Positions 53,418 to 62,688 of a stretch of DNA of 64,000 nt are shown piece after piece. The notes under the pieces are model-generated. The model saw only the letters and a list, made by a program, of their open reading frames with translations. It did not search any database and was not told where the DNA came from. The stretch's first letter is position 1, and the number at the start of each line of letters is the position of its first letter. The stretch covers positions 1 through 64,000 of the forward strand of contig NZ_DYHZ01000004.1 in NCBI RefSeq assembly GCF_020723905.1, written 5' to 3'. The position numbers and the translations under genes were made by a program. Source of the stretch: Anaerolinea thermophila. GTDB taxonomy: Bacteria > Chloroflexota > Anaerolineae > Anaerolineales > Anaerolineaceae.

Positions 53418-53663
53418 ACCCATTTTTGCCCGGTTGTGGAACGATACGGGCAGGCACGCGCTCCGGCAAACTCGCTGCGCTTCCGGGTGTCGTCCCTGCG
53501 CGCCAAACGCCCTCAAAGGGACGGGACTTCCGGCGAATGGGGGACAAAATCGTGACCAGACAAATCATTTTCTTTACAACTCCATCCTTCTTCATCCCCC
53601 CTTAACCTTTCTTTCGTAAAATCAATCAAAACCCGCTTCGCAGAAAGGACTTGGTTTATACTT

Positions 53664-54980
53664 ATGTCCATGATGGTGAAACGTCTCCAACTGGCATTGA
53701 TTCACACCGCCGTGGCGGTGACCCTTGTCCCCATCAACAGCACGCTCAACCGCGTGATGATTAAAGAACTGGGTATTTCAGCGGCGCTGGTAGCACTGCT
53801 GGCGTCACTCCCTTACGTGTTTTCCCCCCTGCAGGTGATCATCGGCTCCTATTCTGACCGTCATCCTGTGCTGGGACTGCGGCGCACCCCGTACATCGTG
53901 CTGGGTTTGCTCTTCTGCGCCGTCGGCGTGGTACTGGCGCCGCTGGCGACGGTGGAGATTCCCGTTCAGCCCATCCTGGGGCTGATCCTGACTCTGCTGG
54001 TGTTCATGGCATGGGGAATGGGCTTCAACCTTGCCAGTGTGTCTTATCTGGCGCTGGCTTCGGAAATCTCCGGCGAAAAGGGGCGCTCCCGCACCGTTGC
54101 CATCATGTGGGTGATGATGGTGGTGGGCATCATCCTCACCGCGGCGACACTGGGCGGTATGCTGGAGCGCTTCGATTACGCGGCGCTGAACCGCGCCTTC
54201 CTCACCGTAGCGGCAGGCGCACTGGCGCTGGGCACGCTGGGGCTGATCGGACTGGAAAAGAAAGTCTCCGGACAGTCTGCCACCGTCTCACCGGATGAAG
54301 AACGCGAGTCCTGGCAGAGCATCTTCCGCAAAGTGTTTGCCAACCCGGAAGCGCGCCTGTTCTTTGGTTACCTGCTTCTCCTGTTGACTGCCCTGCTCGG
54401 GCAGGACATCCTGCTGGAACCCTACGCCGCCGAGGCCTTCAATCTTGCGGTCTCCGCCACCACCCGCATCACCTCCATCTGGGGCGGTGTGATGCTCATC
54501 GCCATGCTGGTGACGGGCTTTCTGGAAACCCGCCTTGCCAAGAAGACGCTGGCGCGTGTGGGTGGATGGGTAGGCGTGCTGGGTTTTGCCCTGATTGCGG
54601 TTTCGGGCTTGCTGGCTCAGCGCGGCATGTTCTACGGCGGGGTGGTGTTGCTGGGAGCCGGCACGGGAATCGCCACCATCTCCAACCTCTCGCTCATGCT
54701 GGATATGACTACCAGACGGGTGGGGCTGTACATCGGCGCATGGGGAGTTGCCAGCGCGCTGGCGCGCGTGGTGGGCAACCTGCTCTCCGGCGTGTTGCGC
54801 GATGCCGTCAACCTGATGAGCCAGAACCCTCTGGCGGGCTATCTGACCGTGTTCGTCCTGCAGGGGCTGTTTTTGCTCATCTCGCTCTTCCTGCTTTCCC
54901 GCGTGGACGTGCACCGTTTCCAGGAACGCGAACGGCTGACCTTTGTCGAACGCGCCGCCATTGCGGGCGACCTTTCCTGA
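53664..54980 (+). CDS. PucC/BCD-family MFS carrier
   Basis: The 438-residue inner-membrane protein has twelve TM helices. The N-terminal half (LQLALIHTAVAVTLVPINS, TLNRVMIKELGISAALVALL, then GSYSDRHPVLGLRRTPYI) matches the PucC/LhaA/Bch2 family. That family delivers bacteriochlorophyll to light-harvesting complexes in phototrophs. No other photosynthesis gene is in the window, so the substrate here is open; a role with another hydrophobic molecule is possible. A Shine-Dalgarno AGAAAGGA lies somewhat far from the ATG. The HerA gene follows 28 nt downstream. Confidence 0.88.
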   Translation: MSMMVKRLQLALIHTAVAVTLVPINSTLNRVMIKELGISAALVALLASLPYVFSPLQVIIGSYSDRHPVLGLRRTPYIVLGLLFCAVGVVLAPLATVEIPVQPILGLILTLLVFMAWGMGFNLASVSYLALASEISGEKGRSRTVAIMWVMMVVGIILTAATLGGMLERFDYAALNRAFLTVAAGALALGTLGLIGLEKKVSGQSATVSPDEERESWQSIFRKVFANPEARLFFGYLLLLLTALLGQDILLEPYAAEAFNLAVSATTRITSIWGGVMLIAMLVTGFLETRLAKKTLARVGGWVGVLGFALIAVSGLLAQRGMFYGGVVLLGAGTGIATISNLSLMLDMTTRRVGLYIGAWGVASALARVVGNLLSGVLRDAVNLMSQNPLAGYLTVFVLQGLFLLISLFLLSRVDVHRFQERERLTFVERAAIAGDLS

Positions 54981-55008
54981 ATCATTCATCCACACCTGGA
55001 GGGGAAAC

Positions 55009-56688
55009 ATGCCTTCTGAAAATCCAGCCATCGGGTACATCGTCGGGGGAAACCTCAAAACGGCTGTGCGCGCCCGCCTGACCGTCCCCACGCGGGATGT
55101 TCAGGAAGGGGCTTTTGTGGTGATTGAAGACGGCGATTTCAAGTTCTACGGCTCGGTAACCGACATCCAGCTGGGCTCCACGAATGAGCGCTTTGCCGAT
55201 GAACAGAGCGAACAGCGCCTGCCCGCCGACCTGGCAAAACTGCTCCACGGACAGACCCTCTACACCACGCTGGAGATCATGCTCTCGCAGATGGTGCACA
55301 GTCCCGAGGGGCTCACACAGCCGCTCTTCAGCGGTCCGGTGCCGGTCAAAACCATCCCCTCGCACCATGCCACGGTGCGTCTGGCGGGTGAGGGCGATTT
55401 TGCCGAAATCTTTGGCGACCCCCACGCGCCGGGCAACCTCGTCATTGGCTACAACCGCGAACAGGGGCACCCCATCCCGGTTAAACTGGGGGAACTGGTC
55501 AAGCGCTCCTCGGGAGTGTTTGGCGCCACCGGCACGGGCAAATCCTTCCTCACCCGCATCGTGCTGGCGGGCATCATTCAGCACGACGTTGCCGCCTCGC
55601 TGATTTTCGACATGCACAACGAGTACGGGCCCAACGGCATTGACTCAGACCGCAACCAGGCCGTGCCAGGCTTGCGCCAGAAGTTCCCCGCCAAAGTGCG
55701 CCTGGTGGGGCTGGGCAAAACCACCCTCATCAACGGCATGCAGGTGGATTTCTCGCTGGAAATTGGCGAAGAAGATATTCAACCCGGCGACATCGAAATG
55801 CTTACCCGCGAACTGAACCTCAAAGAAACCACCCCCGCCACCCTCTCCGCTCTGGAGCATCAGTTTGGCAAAAAATGGTTCTCGGCATTTAAAAACATGG
55901 AAGTGGGCACGAAAATAGAAGGAGAGGATGGCAAACCCATACCCGCGCCCAACAGCGTGGAATACTGGGCGAGAGAAGCCGGGGTGAACGAGATGGCGGC
56001 GGTGGCACTGCACAGCAAACTCCAGCGCGTTTTCCGCCTGCCATACATCGTCCCGAAGCCTGCCGCCGACCCGCTCAATGCCCTGCTGGAGCATCTGGAA
56101 AAAGGGCATCATATCGTCCTCTCCTTCGGTGAATACGACCGCGACCTGGATTACCTGCTGGTGACCAACATCCTCACGCGGCGCATCCGCGAGGCGTGGC
56201 AGGAGAAGACCGATACGTATCGTGCCAGCCCGCAAACAACGAAACAGCCCCGCCAGTTGCTCATCGTGGTGGAAGAAGCCCATAAACTGCTCAGCCGCGA
56301 GATGGCGTCGCAGACCATCTTCAGCACCATTGCCCGCGAACTGCGCAAGTACTACGTCACCCTGCTGATTGTGGATCAACGTCCCTCGCAGATTGACGAT
56401 GAGGTGATGTCTCAACTGGGCACGCGCATCTGCGGCTGGCTGGGCGATGATTCCGATATTCAGGCGGTGCTCTCCGGCTTGCCCGGGAAAGACGCTCTGC
56501 GCGGTTTCCTCTCCCGCCTGCAACCCAAAGAGGAAGCCATGATGATGGGCTGGGGCATTGCCACTCCCATCCCCTTCCGCACCCGCAAATACGATGAGCA
56601 TTTCTGGAAAGACCTGCAGGGAGACAGATTCAAAAAGCAGAGCGAATCGGACTTAATCAAAGCCCTCGGCATTCGCGACTCGGATTAA
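55009..56688 (+). CDS. HerA-type ATPase/translocase
   Basis: The 559-residue protein has an N-terminal HAS-like barrel (about 1-110) and an FtsK/HerA ATPase core with Walker A GATGTGKS (G172-S179), Walker B LLIVVEEAH (E422-E423) and an arginine-rich sensor region (ELRKYYVTLLIVDQRPSQ). HerA translocates double-stranded DNA and in archaea works with the nuclease NurA for end resection; in bacteria it also forms defence complexes with Sir2 or DUF4297 partners. No such partner is adjacent here. ATG 55009 follows GGAGGGG; the frame open upstream overlaps the PucC gene. Confidence 0.88.
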   Translation: MPSENPAIGYIVGGNLKTAVRARLTVPTRDVQEGAFVVIEDGDFKFYGSVTDIQLGSTNERFADEQSEQRLPADLAKLLHGQTLYTTLEIMLSQMVHSPEGLTQPLFSGPVPVKTIPSHHATVRLAGEGDFAEIFGDPHAPGNLVIGYNREQGHPIPVKLGELVKRSSGVFGATGTGKSFLTRIVLAGIIQHDVAASLIFDMHNEYGPNGIDSDRNQAVPGLRQKFPAKVRLVGLGKTTLINGMQVDFSLEIGEEDIQPGDIEMLTRELNLKETTPATLSALEHQFGKKWFSAFKNMEVGTKIEGEDGKPIPAPNSVEYWAREAGVNEMAAVALHSKLQRVFRLPYIVPKPAADPLNALLEHLEKGHHIVLSFGEYDRDLDYLLVTNILTRRIREAWQEKTDTYRASPQTTKQPRQLLIVVEEAHKLLSREMASQTIFSTIARELRKYYVTLLIVDQRPSQIDDEVMSQLGTRICGWLGDDSDIQAVLSGLPGKDALRGFLSRLQPKEEAMMMGWGIATPIPFRTRKYDEHFWKDLQGDRFKKQSESDLIKALGIRDSD

Positions 56689-56731
56689 GACGGACGGGTT
56701 TGCCCACAGCACCCGCCCGCGGGAGGTGACC

Positions 56732-57400
56732 ATGATTTCAGAAGGTGAGATTTTTGTGCGCGTGCTGGTAGCCGCGCTTCTGGGCGCGGTGATCGGCGTT
56801 GAGCGGGAAATCAGCAACCAGCCCGCGGGGATGCGCACGCACATCGTGCTGGTAACGGGCGCGGCGCTTGCCATGACCCTCTCCATCAACCTCTCCATGC
56901 AGTTTTCCGGCAGCGCTCCCGGCGGCGACCCGGCCCGGCTGGCGGCGCAGGTGCTTTCGGGCATCGGTTTTCTGGGGGCGGGCGCCATCCTGCGCTTTGG
57001 AGCAACCATCAAAGGTCTGACCACCGCCGCCTCGCTGTGGACGATGGCGGTGGTGGGGCTGGCAACCGGCGCCGGCTATTTTGGCATAGCCGGTGGGGTG
57101 ACTGCGCTCCTGCTGGTGGTGCTCACCCTGATTAATCTGCTGGAAGACCGCTACATCAACCCCAACGTTACTGTGGAATTCACCATCGTCATTGAGGATG
57201 AGCCGGGGGTAGTGCCGAAAATTCGCGCCATTCTGCAGGAAAACAGCCGCGCGCTGGAAGCGTTCCGCCTGCGCCATCATGTCCGCCATCAACGTTTTCG
57301 GGTGGATGCCATTGTGCGCCTGCGCCGGAACGATGACGTGGAGGCGCTTCATCAAAAGTTAAGCGAACTCAAAGGGGTAAAGATCGTCCGCTATCTCTAG
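56732..57400 (+). CDS. MgtC/SapB-family membrane protein
   Basis: The 222-residue protein has five TM helices with the MgtC signature GVEREISNQPAGMRTHIVLV and GIGFLGAGAI, and a C-terminal ACT-like regulatory domain of about 70 residues. Family roles include Mg2+ homeostasis and F-ATPase inhibition in pathogens; in this organism it is probably linked to metal or membrane stress. ATG 56732 has GGGAGG 5 nt upstream. Confidence 0.88.
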   Translation: MISEGEIFVRVLVAALLGAVIGVEREISNQPAGMRTHIVLVTGAALAMTLSINLSMQFSGSAPGGDPARLAAQVLSGIGFLGAGAILRFGATIKGLTTAASLWTMAVVGLATGAGYFGIAGGVTALLLVVLTLINLLEDRYINPNVTVEFTIVIEDEPGVVPKIRAILQENSRALEAFRLRHHVRHQRFRVDAIVRLRRNDDVEALHQKLSELKGVKIVRYL

Positions 57401-57473
57401 CCGTGTGGGCTGGCTGAAAGCCTGTCCGGGGTATGCCCACGCGCCCTGCCTTTTAAAACCACTGGAACTGGCA

Positions 57474-57503
57474 AACAAAAAGGGCTGTTCGATGAACAGC
57501 CCT
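57474..57503 (-). terminator. Terminator of the L35-L20 operon
   Basis: AGGGCTGTTC-GAT-GAACAGCCCT forms a perfect 10-bp stem with a 3-nt loop; on the minus strand it is followed by TTTTTGTTT. Confidence 0.9.
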
Positions 57504-57533
57504 CTGGAGATTTCGCTGCCTGATTCAGACGAC

Positions 57534-57884
57534 TCAGGCGGCTTTGGCTTTTTCGACCACTGCGGCAAAGGCTTTGGGATCGCGCACCGCCAGATTGGCG
57601 AGCACTTTGCGGTTCAGGGCAATCCCGGCCTGCTTCAGAGCATGGATGAACTGACTGTAGGTCATGCCGTTCAGGCGCGCCGCGGCGTTGATACGGGCAA
57701 TCCACAGTTTGCGCATATCGCGCTTGCGCACACGGCGATCGCGCGTGGCATACCACAGGCTCTTCAGCATTGCCTCATTGGCGCGGCGGAACAGGCGATG
57801 CCGCGTGCCAAAGTAGCCTTCCGTCATCTTCAAAATCTTCTTGTGTCGCAGATGTCCTTTCGGACCACCTTTTACACGTGCCAT
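57534..57884 (-). CDS. rplT: Large ribosomal subunit protein bL20
   Basis: The 116-residue basic protein is a typical L20: [19 protein letters not shown], then the globular RNA-binding half with [21 protein letters not shown]. It binds 23S rRNA early in 50S assembly. It follows rpmI by 106 nt; in some bacteria L20 represses this operon by binding its leader. The spacer here has a C/G-rich structured stretch that could serve such control. Confidence 0.98.
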   Translation of the reverse strand: MARVKGGPKGHLRHKKILKMTEGYFGTRHRLFRRANEAMLKSLWYATRDRRVRKRDMRKLWIARINAAARLNGMTYSQFIHALKQAGIALNRKVLANLAVRDPKAFAAVVEKAKAA

Positions 57885-57990
57885 GTTTTACTCCTTTGCG
57901 AACCCCCGGGCGCCGGTCTGATGACCTGTTGCGAACACCCGACAGCCGCTCCCAAAAAAAACCGAAAACGACGAACTGCCCTGCAGGCGA

Positions 57991-58227
57991 TTAATCCTGC
58001 TTCTTCAGATAGGGAGCCAGGCGCTCAATACGCTTGATAATGCCCTCTCCCTGAACGGGAAGCATTTCCGTGAACAGGGCTTTGGTGCGCTTGGAGGTGC
58101 GGCGGCGCAGGTGGCTCTTGCCGCCCTTGGTGCGCACCAGCACACCCGACCCGGTCAGGCGAAAGCGTTTGCTGGTCGCCTTGTGGGTCTTCAACTTAAA
58201 TTTTCCGGGTTTAACTTTGCGTGGCAC
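57991..58227 (-). CDS. rpmI: Large ribosomal subunit protein bL35
   Basis: The 78-residue basic protein has the L35 core KLKTHKATSKRFRLTGSGV and GGKSHLRRRTSKRTK. It is about 12 residues longer than the usual 64-66, mostly at both ends. GTG is the start, with GGAG 7 nt upstream. infC, which normally precedes rpmI-rplT, is not adjacent. Confidence 0.95.
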   Translation of the reverse strand: MPRKVKPGKFKLKTHKATSKRFRLTGSGVLVRTKGGKSHLRRRTSKRTKALFTEMLPVQGEGIIKRIERLAPYLKKQD

Positions 58228-58296
58228 AGCGAAACTCCTTCTTTTCTAAAAAACTTGCTTAAATAAAAAGTCACACGTTTGCTCGCGCGAGGGCGG

Positions 58297-58302
58297 ATTA
58301 TA
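58297..58302 (-). promoter_or_regulatory. -10 element upstream of rpmI
   Basis: Minus strand TATAAT lies about 70 nt before the rpmI GTG, giving a leader of about 60 nt. No clear -35. Confidence 0.5.
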
Positions 58303-58378
58303 CTACGGAATCGCTCCCATGGGGAGAGATTCCGCCCCGATTCACCGGGATTTCACCACCAGAGGGAGATGCCCGCCC

Positions 58379-59905
58379 TCACCCGCCGGATGGACGCGGC
58401 GGGCGCACCCGATCGTACACCCAGCCGCCCACCAGCACCAGCGCGCTCAAGCCTGCAATCAACGCGCCCATTGCCGGCAGAGAAAGCCGCCCGCCCAGAT
58501 GCAGATAACGGCTGAGGTACCACTGCAGGAACACCGCCAGGAAGATGCCTTCAACCGCCAGAATGCGCCACAGCCAGCGGTCTGCGGTACGACGGGCAAA
58601 ATCCAGCGCCCAGCCCACCGCCAGCCCCGCCAGCGGCAGGAGCAGCAACCGGTAGCGCGGATTGTCGGTCATATCGCCGCCGCCGCGCAGGGCAGAGATG
58701 AGCGCCCACGCCCAGAACGCCCCCGCCGCCCACAAAATCAGCCGCCGGTCTTCCTCTTTCGAAGTTCTCCACCCCGCCAGAAGACTGTACACCAGCAAAG
58801 GCGCCAGCGCATACCATCCCGCCGAGCGCAGGAGAATGACGATCTTTGCCAGCGGAATGGCAGGCTCCACCAGCGCGGCAGGGAAAACCGGCTGTGCCAG
58901 CCCGTAGCCCACAATGGTCGGCACAATGTAGCGTTCGCCCACATCGGCGATAAACGCCGCCAGGCGCCCCGAGGCTCTCAGAGTCAGCACGCGGTCGTAC
59001 ACCGCCGCCTCGCGGAACCAGCCCCATGTCAGCACAAACGCCACCCCGCCCGCCAGCAGAATGCCGATCCAGCCCAGCGCCTTCCAGCCCCTGCCCGGGT
59101 GCCGCGCGGTGAACTCCAGCCACGCCAGCAGAATCAGAATGCCAGCGGCGAATACCGCCGAGCGGGTGGAGATGAACAGCATCCCCGCAAGGGCGAGCAA
59201 GCCCGCCGTCACCGCCGCGCGCGGACGCTCCCGCCAGCGGAGGACCAACCACAGCCCCACACACAGCAAGCCCAGCATAAAAGGTTCGCGCATCTGCGAG
59301 GCGGTAAAGAACAAACCGTCGGGATAAAGCAGGTAAATCCATACCGCAACCTGCGCCGCCCCTTCCGAAAGCCTTGCCTGTGCGGCGCGGTAGAGAAACG
59401 GCACGCCCAGGGCAAAGAACAGCGCGCCCAGAATCAGCACCAGCGCCGGACGGTGAGCATCGGCGCTCAGGGTGCGGTACACCAGCGCACTGATCATCCC
59501 CAGTCCGCCGTACTGATCCGAACCCAGTTTCAGACTGGGATTGAAGAGCAGGCGCTCGCCCGAGAGGGCAACCTCGTAGGCTTCGCGGTCGCGGTGATAG
59601 GCATCGCGGAAGACGTACCCCGCGTTGTACTCAGGTTCATCGTAACCCCACAGTGGATAGGCAATGCTGAAGAACAGTCCCAGTCCCAGGCGCAGGACGA
59701 ACGCCAGCGTCATCCACACCGCCAGCATCCTGCCGCCGCCCATCCCGCGCCAGAGCCAGAACAGCGCCAGCGCGCTCCCGCCGATGAGCAGGAAGGAAGC
59801 CCCGAAGCCGCGCCAGAACGCCCCCGGGCTGAGCCACGCCGTCAGCACAGAAAGCGCCGCCACCCCGAAAATCAGCCCCGGGATTTTCAGCCCTGTTTTC
59901 ACCAT
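58379..59905 (-). CDS. Polytopic membrane protein of the GT-C glycosyltransferase type
   Basis: The 508-residue protein has about eleven TM helices and a loop after helix 2-3 with acidic residues (YPLWGYDEPEYNAG) as in GT-C/GT39-like enzymes that use a lipid-linked sugar. Such enzymes sit in the inner membrane with the loop outside. The specific sugar transfer is unknown. Its start overlaps the end of the GT4 gene, so the two are in one operon and probably act on the same surface glycan. Confidence 0.7.
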   Translation of the reverse strand: MVKTGLKIPGLIFGVAALSVLTAWLSPGAFWRGFGASFLLIGGSALALFWLWRGMGGGRMLAVWMTLAFVLRLGLGLFFSIAYPLWGYDEPEYNAGYVFRDAYHRDREAYEVALSGERLLFNPSLKLGSDQYGGLGMISALVYRTLSADAHRPALVLILGALFFALGVPFLYRAAQARLSEGAAQVAVWIYLLYPDGLFFTASQMREPFMLGLLCVGLWLVLRWRERPRAAVTAGLLALAGMLFISTRSAVFAAGILILLAWLEFTARHPGRGWKALGWIGILLAGGVAFVLTWGWFREAAVYDRVLTLRASGRLAAFIADVGERYIVPTIVGYGLAQPVFPAALVEPAIPLAKIVILLRSAGWYALAPLLVYSLLAGWRTSKEEDRRLILWAAGAFWAWALISALRGGGDMTDNPRYRLLLLPLAGLAVGWALDFARRTADRWLWRILAVEGIFLAVFLQWYLSRYLHLGGRLSLPAMGALIAGLSALVLVGGWVYDRVRPPRPSGG

Positions 59906-61026
59906 GTCTCGCCTCCCAGAATGCGCGCCTGACGCGCCTGCCAGTCGTATTGTTCTGCCAGCGCATGCGCCCGCTCCGCCAGCCTGCGGCGCAAACCGGC
60001 ATCCGCCAGCAGAGGGCGGAGCGCCTCAATCCAGCCCGCCGCATCTTCGGGCGGCGCGAACACAGCCGTGTCCTCATCCAGCACCTCGCGGATGACCGGC
60101 AAATCGCTGGAAAGGATGGCGCGCCCCACCGCCAGATAATCGAACAGTTTCATAGGACTGCAAATCTCCGCCGAATTGCCCCCGCTGGAACCGGCAATGC
60201 TCTTCCCGTAGGGCATGAGCAAAATATCCGCCGCCGCCTGAACCAGCGGCAAACGCGCCTGCGGGATGAAGCCGGTAAAGGTCACGTTGGCAAGGGCTCG
60301 TTCCTGCGCCAGACGGCGGTAGGACTGCACATCCTCTTCCCGTCCGCCCGCCCAGAGGAACTGCGCCTGCGGAAACGCCTGCGCCAGCGCCAGGAACAAC
60401 TCGCCGCCCCGCCCGGCGTAGAGATGCCCGCTGCACCCCACGGTGACGCCCTCTGCCAGTCCCAGTTGCGCCCGCGCCGAGGGCGGGTCGGGCAGGTCGC
60501 GGTAGCGGTCAAGGTCCACCCCGTTGGGCGCAATCACCACCTGATGCTCCGGCAGGCGCACGGCAAAGCGCGCCTCCAGCGCCCGGCGCAGGGCACGGGT
60601 GATGCACACCAGACGCCTGCGCCCCGGCAGACGCAGGAAAACGCGCATCCACAGCGGACCCAGTCTGCCGGTGGGCAGATCATGGGCTTCAAACACCGCA
60701 GGCATGCCCGACACCAGCGCCATCACTGCCGACTGGATCGCCCAGGTGTAGACCATCTCCGCGCGCTCACGGCGGGCAAGGCGCACCGCCCGCAGGGCAA
60801 AATCGTTGCGCTTTGCCAGCGGCAGGGCAGAAAGCCAGCGCACCGGAAAGGGTTGACTCAACCCGTACAGGTCGGCAAGCGTCTCCCAGTCTGTTGCCGG
60901 TTTGCCCGGCACGTACAGGGTGACCTCGTGTCCGTTGCGCGCCAGGGCATGGCAAACTTTCATCACCTGAATGCTGTTGGCAGTGATGGACGGCACCTGC
61001 GCGGTGGCAATACAGGCAATCTTCAC
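59899..61026 (-). CDS. GT4-family glycosyltransferase
   Basis: The 375-residue cytosolic retaining GT-B enzyme starts with a nucleotide-sugar fold MKIACIATAQVPSITANSIQ; its C-terminal half has the sugar-nucleotide site (SPMKLFDYLAVGRAILSSDLP with the E-type acidic residue in PVIREVLDE). It likely adds a sugar to an envelope glycan. It overlaps the EEP hydrolase gene upstream and the GT-C gene downstream. Confidence 0.9.
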   Translation of the reverse strand: MKIACIATAQVPSITANSIQVMKVCHALARNGHEVTLYVPGKPATDWETLADLYGLSQPFPVRWLSALPLAKRNDFALRAVRLARRERAEMVYTWAIQSAVMALVSGMPAVFEAHDLPTGRLGPLWMRVFLRLPGRRRLVCITRALRRALEARFAVRLPEHQVVIAPNGVDLDRYRDLPDPPSARAQLGLAEGVTVGCSGHLYAGRGGELFLALAQAFPQAQFLWAGGREEDVQSYRRLAQERALANVTFTGFIPQARLPLVQAAADILLMPYGKSIAGSSGGNSAEICSPMKLFDYLAVGRAILSSDLPVIREVLDEDTAVFAPPEDAAGWIEALRPLLADAGLRRRLAERAHALAEQYDWQARQARILGGETW

Positions 61027-61817
61027 AGGCGCACCTTTGCCCAGACGGGATAATGATCGGAAGGGTACACCCCCTCCCGGTTGCAGCAGGCAACCCCGGC
61101 ATCCTCCACGGGCATCTCGCGCGAGACCAGCACCCAGTCAATGGCTTGCAGGCGCGGGAGCGTGCCAAAAGCGTGGAAAGTGCCTTCGTTCCTGCCATCG
61201 GTGTGGATGGCGCGGTAAGCATCCTGCAGGCGGTGCACCGATGCCCCTTCTCCCAGCAGGGTGCGGTACACGCAGGAACGCTTTCCAGCGTTGAAATCGC
61301 CGGTGACCAGCACCCTGAGCGCGGGCGGCAGGGCGTCAATGCGCCGCCGCACCAGTTTTGCCCCTTCCAGGCGCGCCTGCGGCAGGTAATCCAGATGAGT
61401 GTTGAACCAGGCAACCTCCGCGCCGCTCAAACAACTGCGCAGGTGCAGGAAAATCGCCGTGCGCACGTAGGCACTCCCCCACGAGCGGCTTCCCGGTATC
61501 TCCGGCGTACGGCTGAGCCAGAAAAACTGCCGATCCAGCACCTCAAAAGCGCCGCGGCGCACCAGCGCCACGTTCATCTCCAGCGGTGCGGCGCCGTTTC
61601 CACCGCGGCGCACCCCAATCCACTCATAGTCGGGAAACGCCTCGCGTACATCCCGCGCCTGCACATCGTCGTGCACTTCCTGCAAGCCGATCAAATCCGC
61701 ATCCAGCGCGCGCAGGCAGTCCACCACCACATTGCGGCGGCGGCACCAGGAATATTCGCCGTCCTGCGCTTCGGCTGTGCGCAGGTTAAAAGTCATCAGC
61801 GTGAAGGGATGCTCCAT
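61023..61817 (-). CDS. Endonuclease/exonuclease/phosphatase-family hydrolase
   Basis: The 264-residue protein has the EEP motifs in order: MTFNLRTAEAQDG, GLQEVHDD (metal-binding Glu), WFNTHLDYL, VTGDFNAGKRS and the end SDHYPVWA, giving all catalytic Asp, Asn and His residues. It has no signal peptide. Family members hydrolyse DNA, phosphoinositides or lipids; which applies is unclear. The start ATG follows TGAACAACG without a clear Shine-Dalgarno. Confidence 0.9.
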   Translation of the reverse strand: MEHPFTLMTFNLRTAEAQDGEYSWCRRRNVVVDCLRALDADLIGLQEVHDDVQARDVREAFPDYEWIGVRRGGNGAAPLEMNVALVRRGAFEVLDRQFFWLSRTPEIPGSRSWGSAYVRTAIFLHLRSCLSGAEVAWFNTHLDYLPQARLEGAKLVRRRIDALPPALRVLVTGDFNAGKRSCVYRTLLGEGASVHRLQDAYRAIHTDGRNEGTFHAFGTLPRLQAIDWVLVSREMPVEDAGVACCNREGVYPSDHYPVWAKVRL

Positions 61818-61841
61818 CGTTGTTCAGCGCGGCGGGCAGAT

Positions 61842-62393
61842 TCAGTCGGTGAAGACGGGCAAATGTCCCAGCGCAATGATCTGTGCCCACTTGGCGCGTT
61901 CGCCCTCGGTGAGAATGGCGGCTTCTGCCACCACTTCGGCGCCGGCTTTCTGCAGGAGCATGCGCATGCCCTGCAGGGTCGAGCCGGTGCTGATCACATC
62001 GTCCACGATGATGACCTTCTTGCCCTTCATCATCTCGCGGTCTTTTTCATCGAGATACAGGGTTTGCGGCTGACCGGTGGTGATGGAAAGCGTCTCGGCG
62101 CGCAGGGCATCGCCCATGTAGGGCTTGTAGGACTTGCGCAGAATCACGTAAGGCTTGCCGGTTTCCACCGAAAGGGCATGCGCCAGCGGGATGCTCTTGG
62201 CTTCGGCGGTGACCAGCACGTCGTAGTCCACTGCCTTCAGTTTTTCCGCCAGGGCGCGGGCGCAAGCCGTCACCAGTTCGGTATCGCCCAGAATGTTGAG
62301 GATGGCGATGCGCAAACCGGGCTTGATTTCAAACAAAGGCAGTTCACGATGCACACCGGCAATGTCAATCGGATAGGTTTCGCGTTCGGTCAT
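61842..62393 (-). CDS. Purine phosphoribosyltransferase-like protein
   Basis: The 183-residue type I phosphoribosyltransferase has the PRPP-binding motif VIIVDDVISTGST and the early AEAKSIPLAHALS base-site region seen in adenine phosphoribosyltransferases (Apt), which recycle adenine to AMP. The length fits Apt (about 170-185), but xanthine or other purine use cannot be excluded. GGAGGAG gives a strong Shine-Dalgarno. Confidence 0.85.
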   Translation of the reverse strand: MTERETYPIDIAGVHRELPLFEIKPGLRIAILNILGDTELVTACARALAEKLKAVDYDVLVTAEAKSIPLAHALSVETGKPYVILRKSYKPYMGDALRAETLSITTGQPQTLYLDEKDREMMKGKKVIIVDDVISTGSTLQGMRMLLQKAGAEVVAEAAILTEGERAKWAQIIALGHLPVFTD

Positions 62394-62399
62394 GGAATT

Positions 62400-62663
62400 T
62401 CACTCCTCCAGATTCAAAGGTAAGGCGCACAGCGCCTGTTTTTGAGCATGGGAAAGGCGTTTAAGTTGACGTTCGCGGCGCATGGCGGCGGCGCGGTCGG
62501 GCTGAGGTTCGACATACGCCAGGCGCACCGGCAGGCGGGTGCGCGTGTAACGCGCCCCGCGTCCGGCATTGTGCTGACGGGCGCGCCGATCCGGGTCGGT
62601 CGTCCAGCCGGTGTAGTAGGTGCCGTCGGCGCACTCCAGCAGATAGCAGTAACACATGCCCAC
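62400..62663 (-). CDS. GIY-YIG endonuclease domain protein (UPF0213/YhbQ type)
   Basis: The 87-residue protein is a single GIY-YIG domain: CYCYLLECADGTYYTGWTTD (the G-Y-Y / Y-T-G core), RRARQHNAGRGARYTR and the C-terminal ALCALPLNLEE. Homologues nick or bind DNA weakly and are common. I chose GTG 62663, with GGGGAG 9 nt upstream; ATG 62657 is next. A longer in-frame start overlaps the TyrA-like gene. Confidence 0.88.
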   Translation of the reverse strand: MGMCYCYLLECADGTYYTGWTTDPDRRARQHNAGRGARYTRTRLPVRLAYVEPQPDRAAAMRRERQLKRLSHAQKQALCALPLNLEE

Positions 62664-62688
62664 GCCAGTGCACTCCCCGGTGATGGGT

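Noticed and set aside
58319-59932. A 537-codon plus-strand frame
   Set aside because: Antisense of the GT-C-like membrane protein; extremely Arg, Gln, Pro rich and without a domain.
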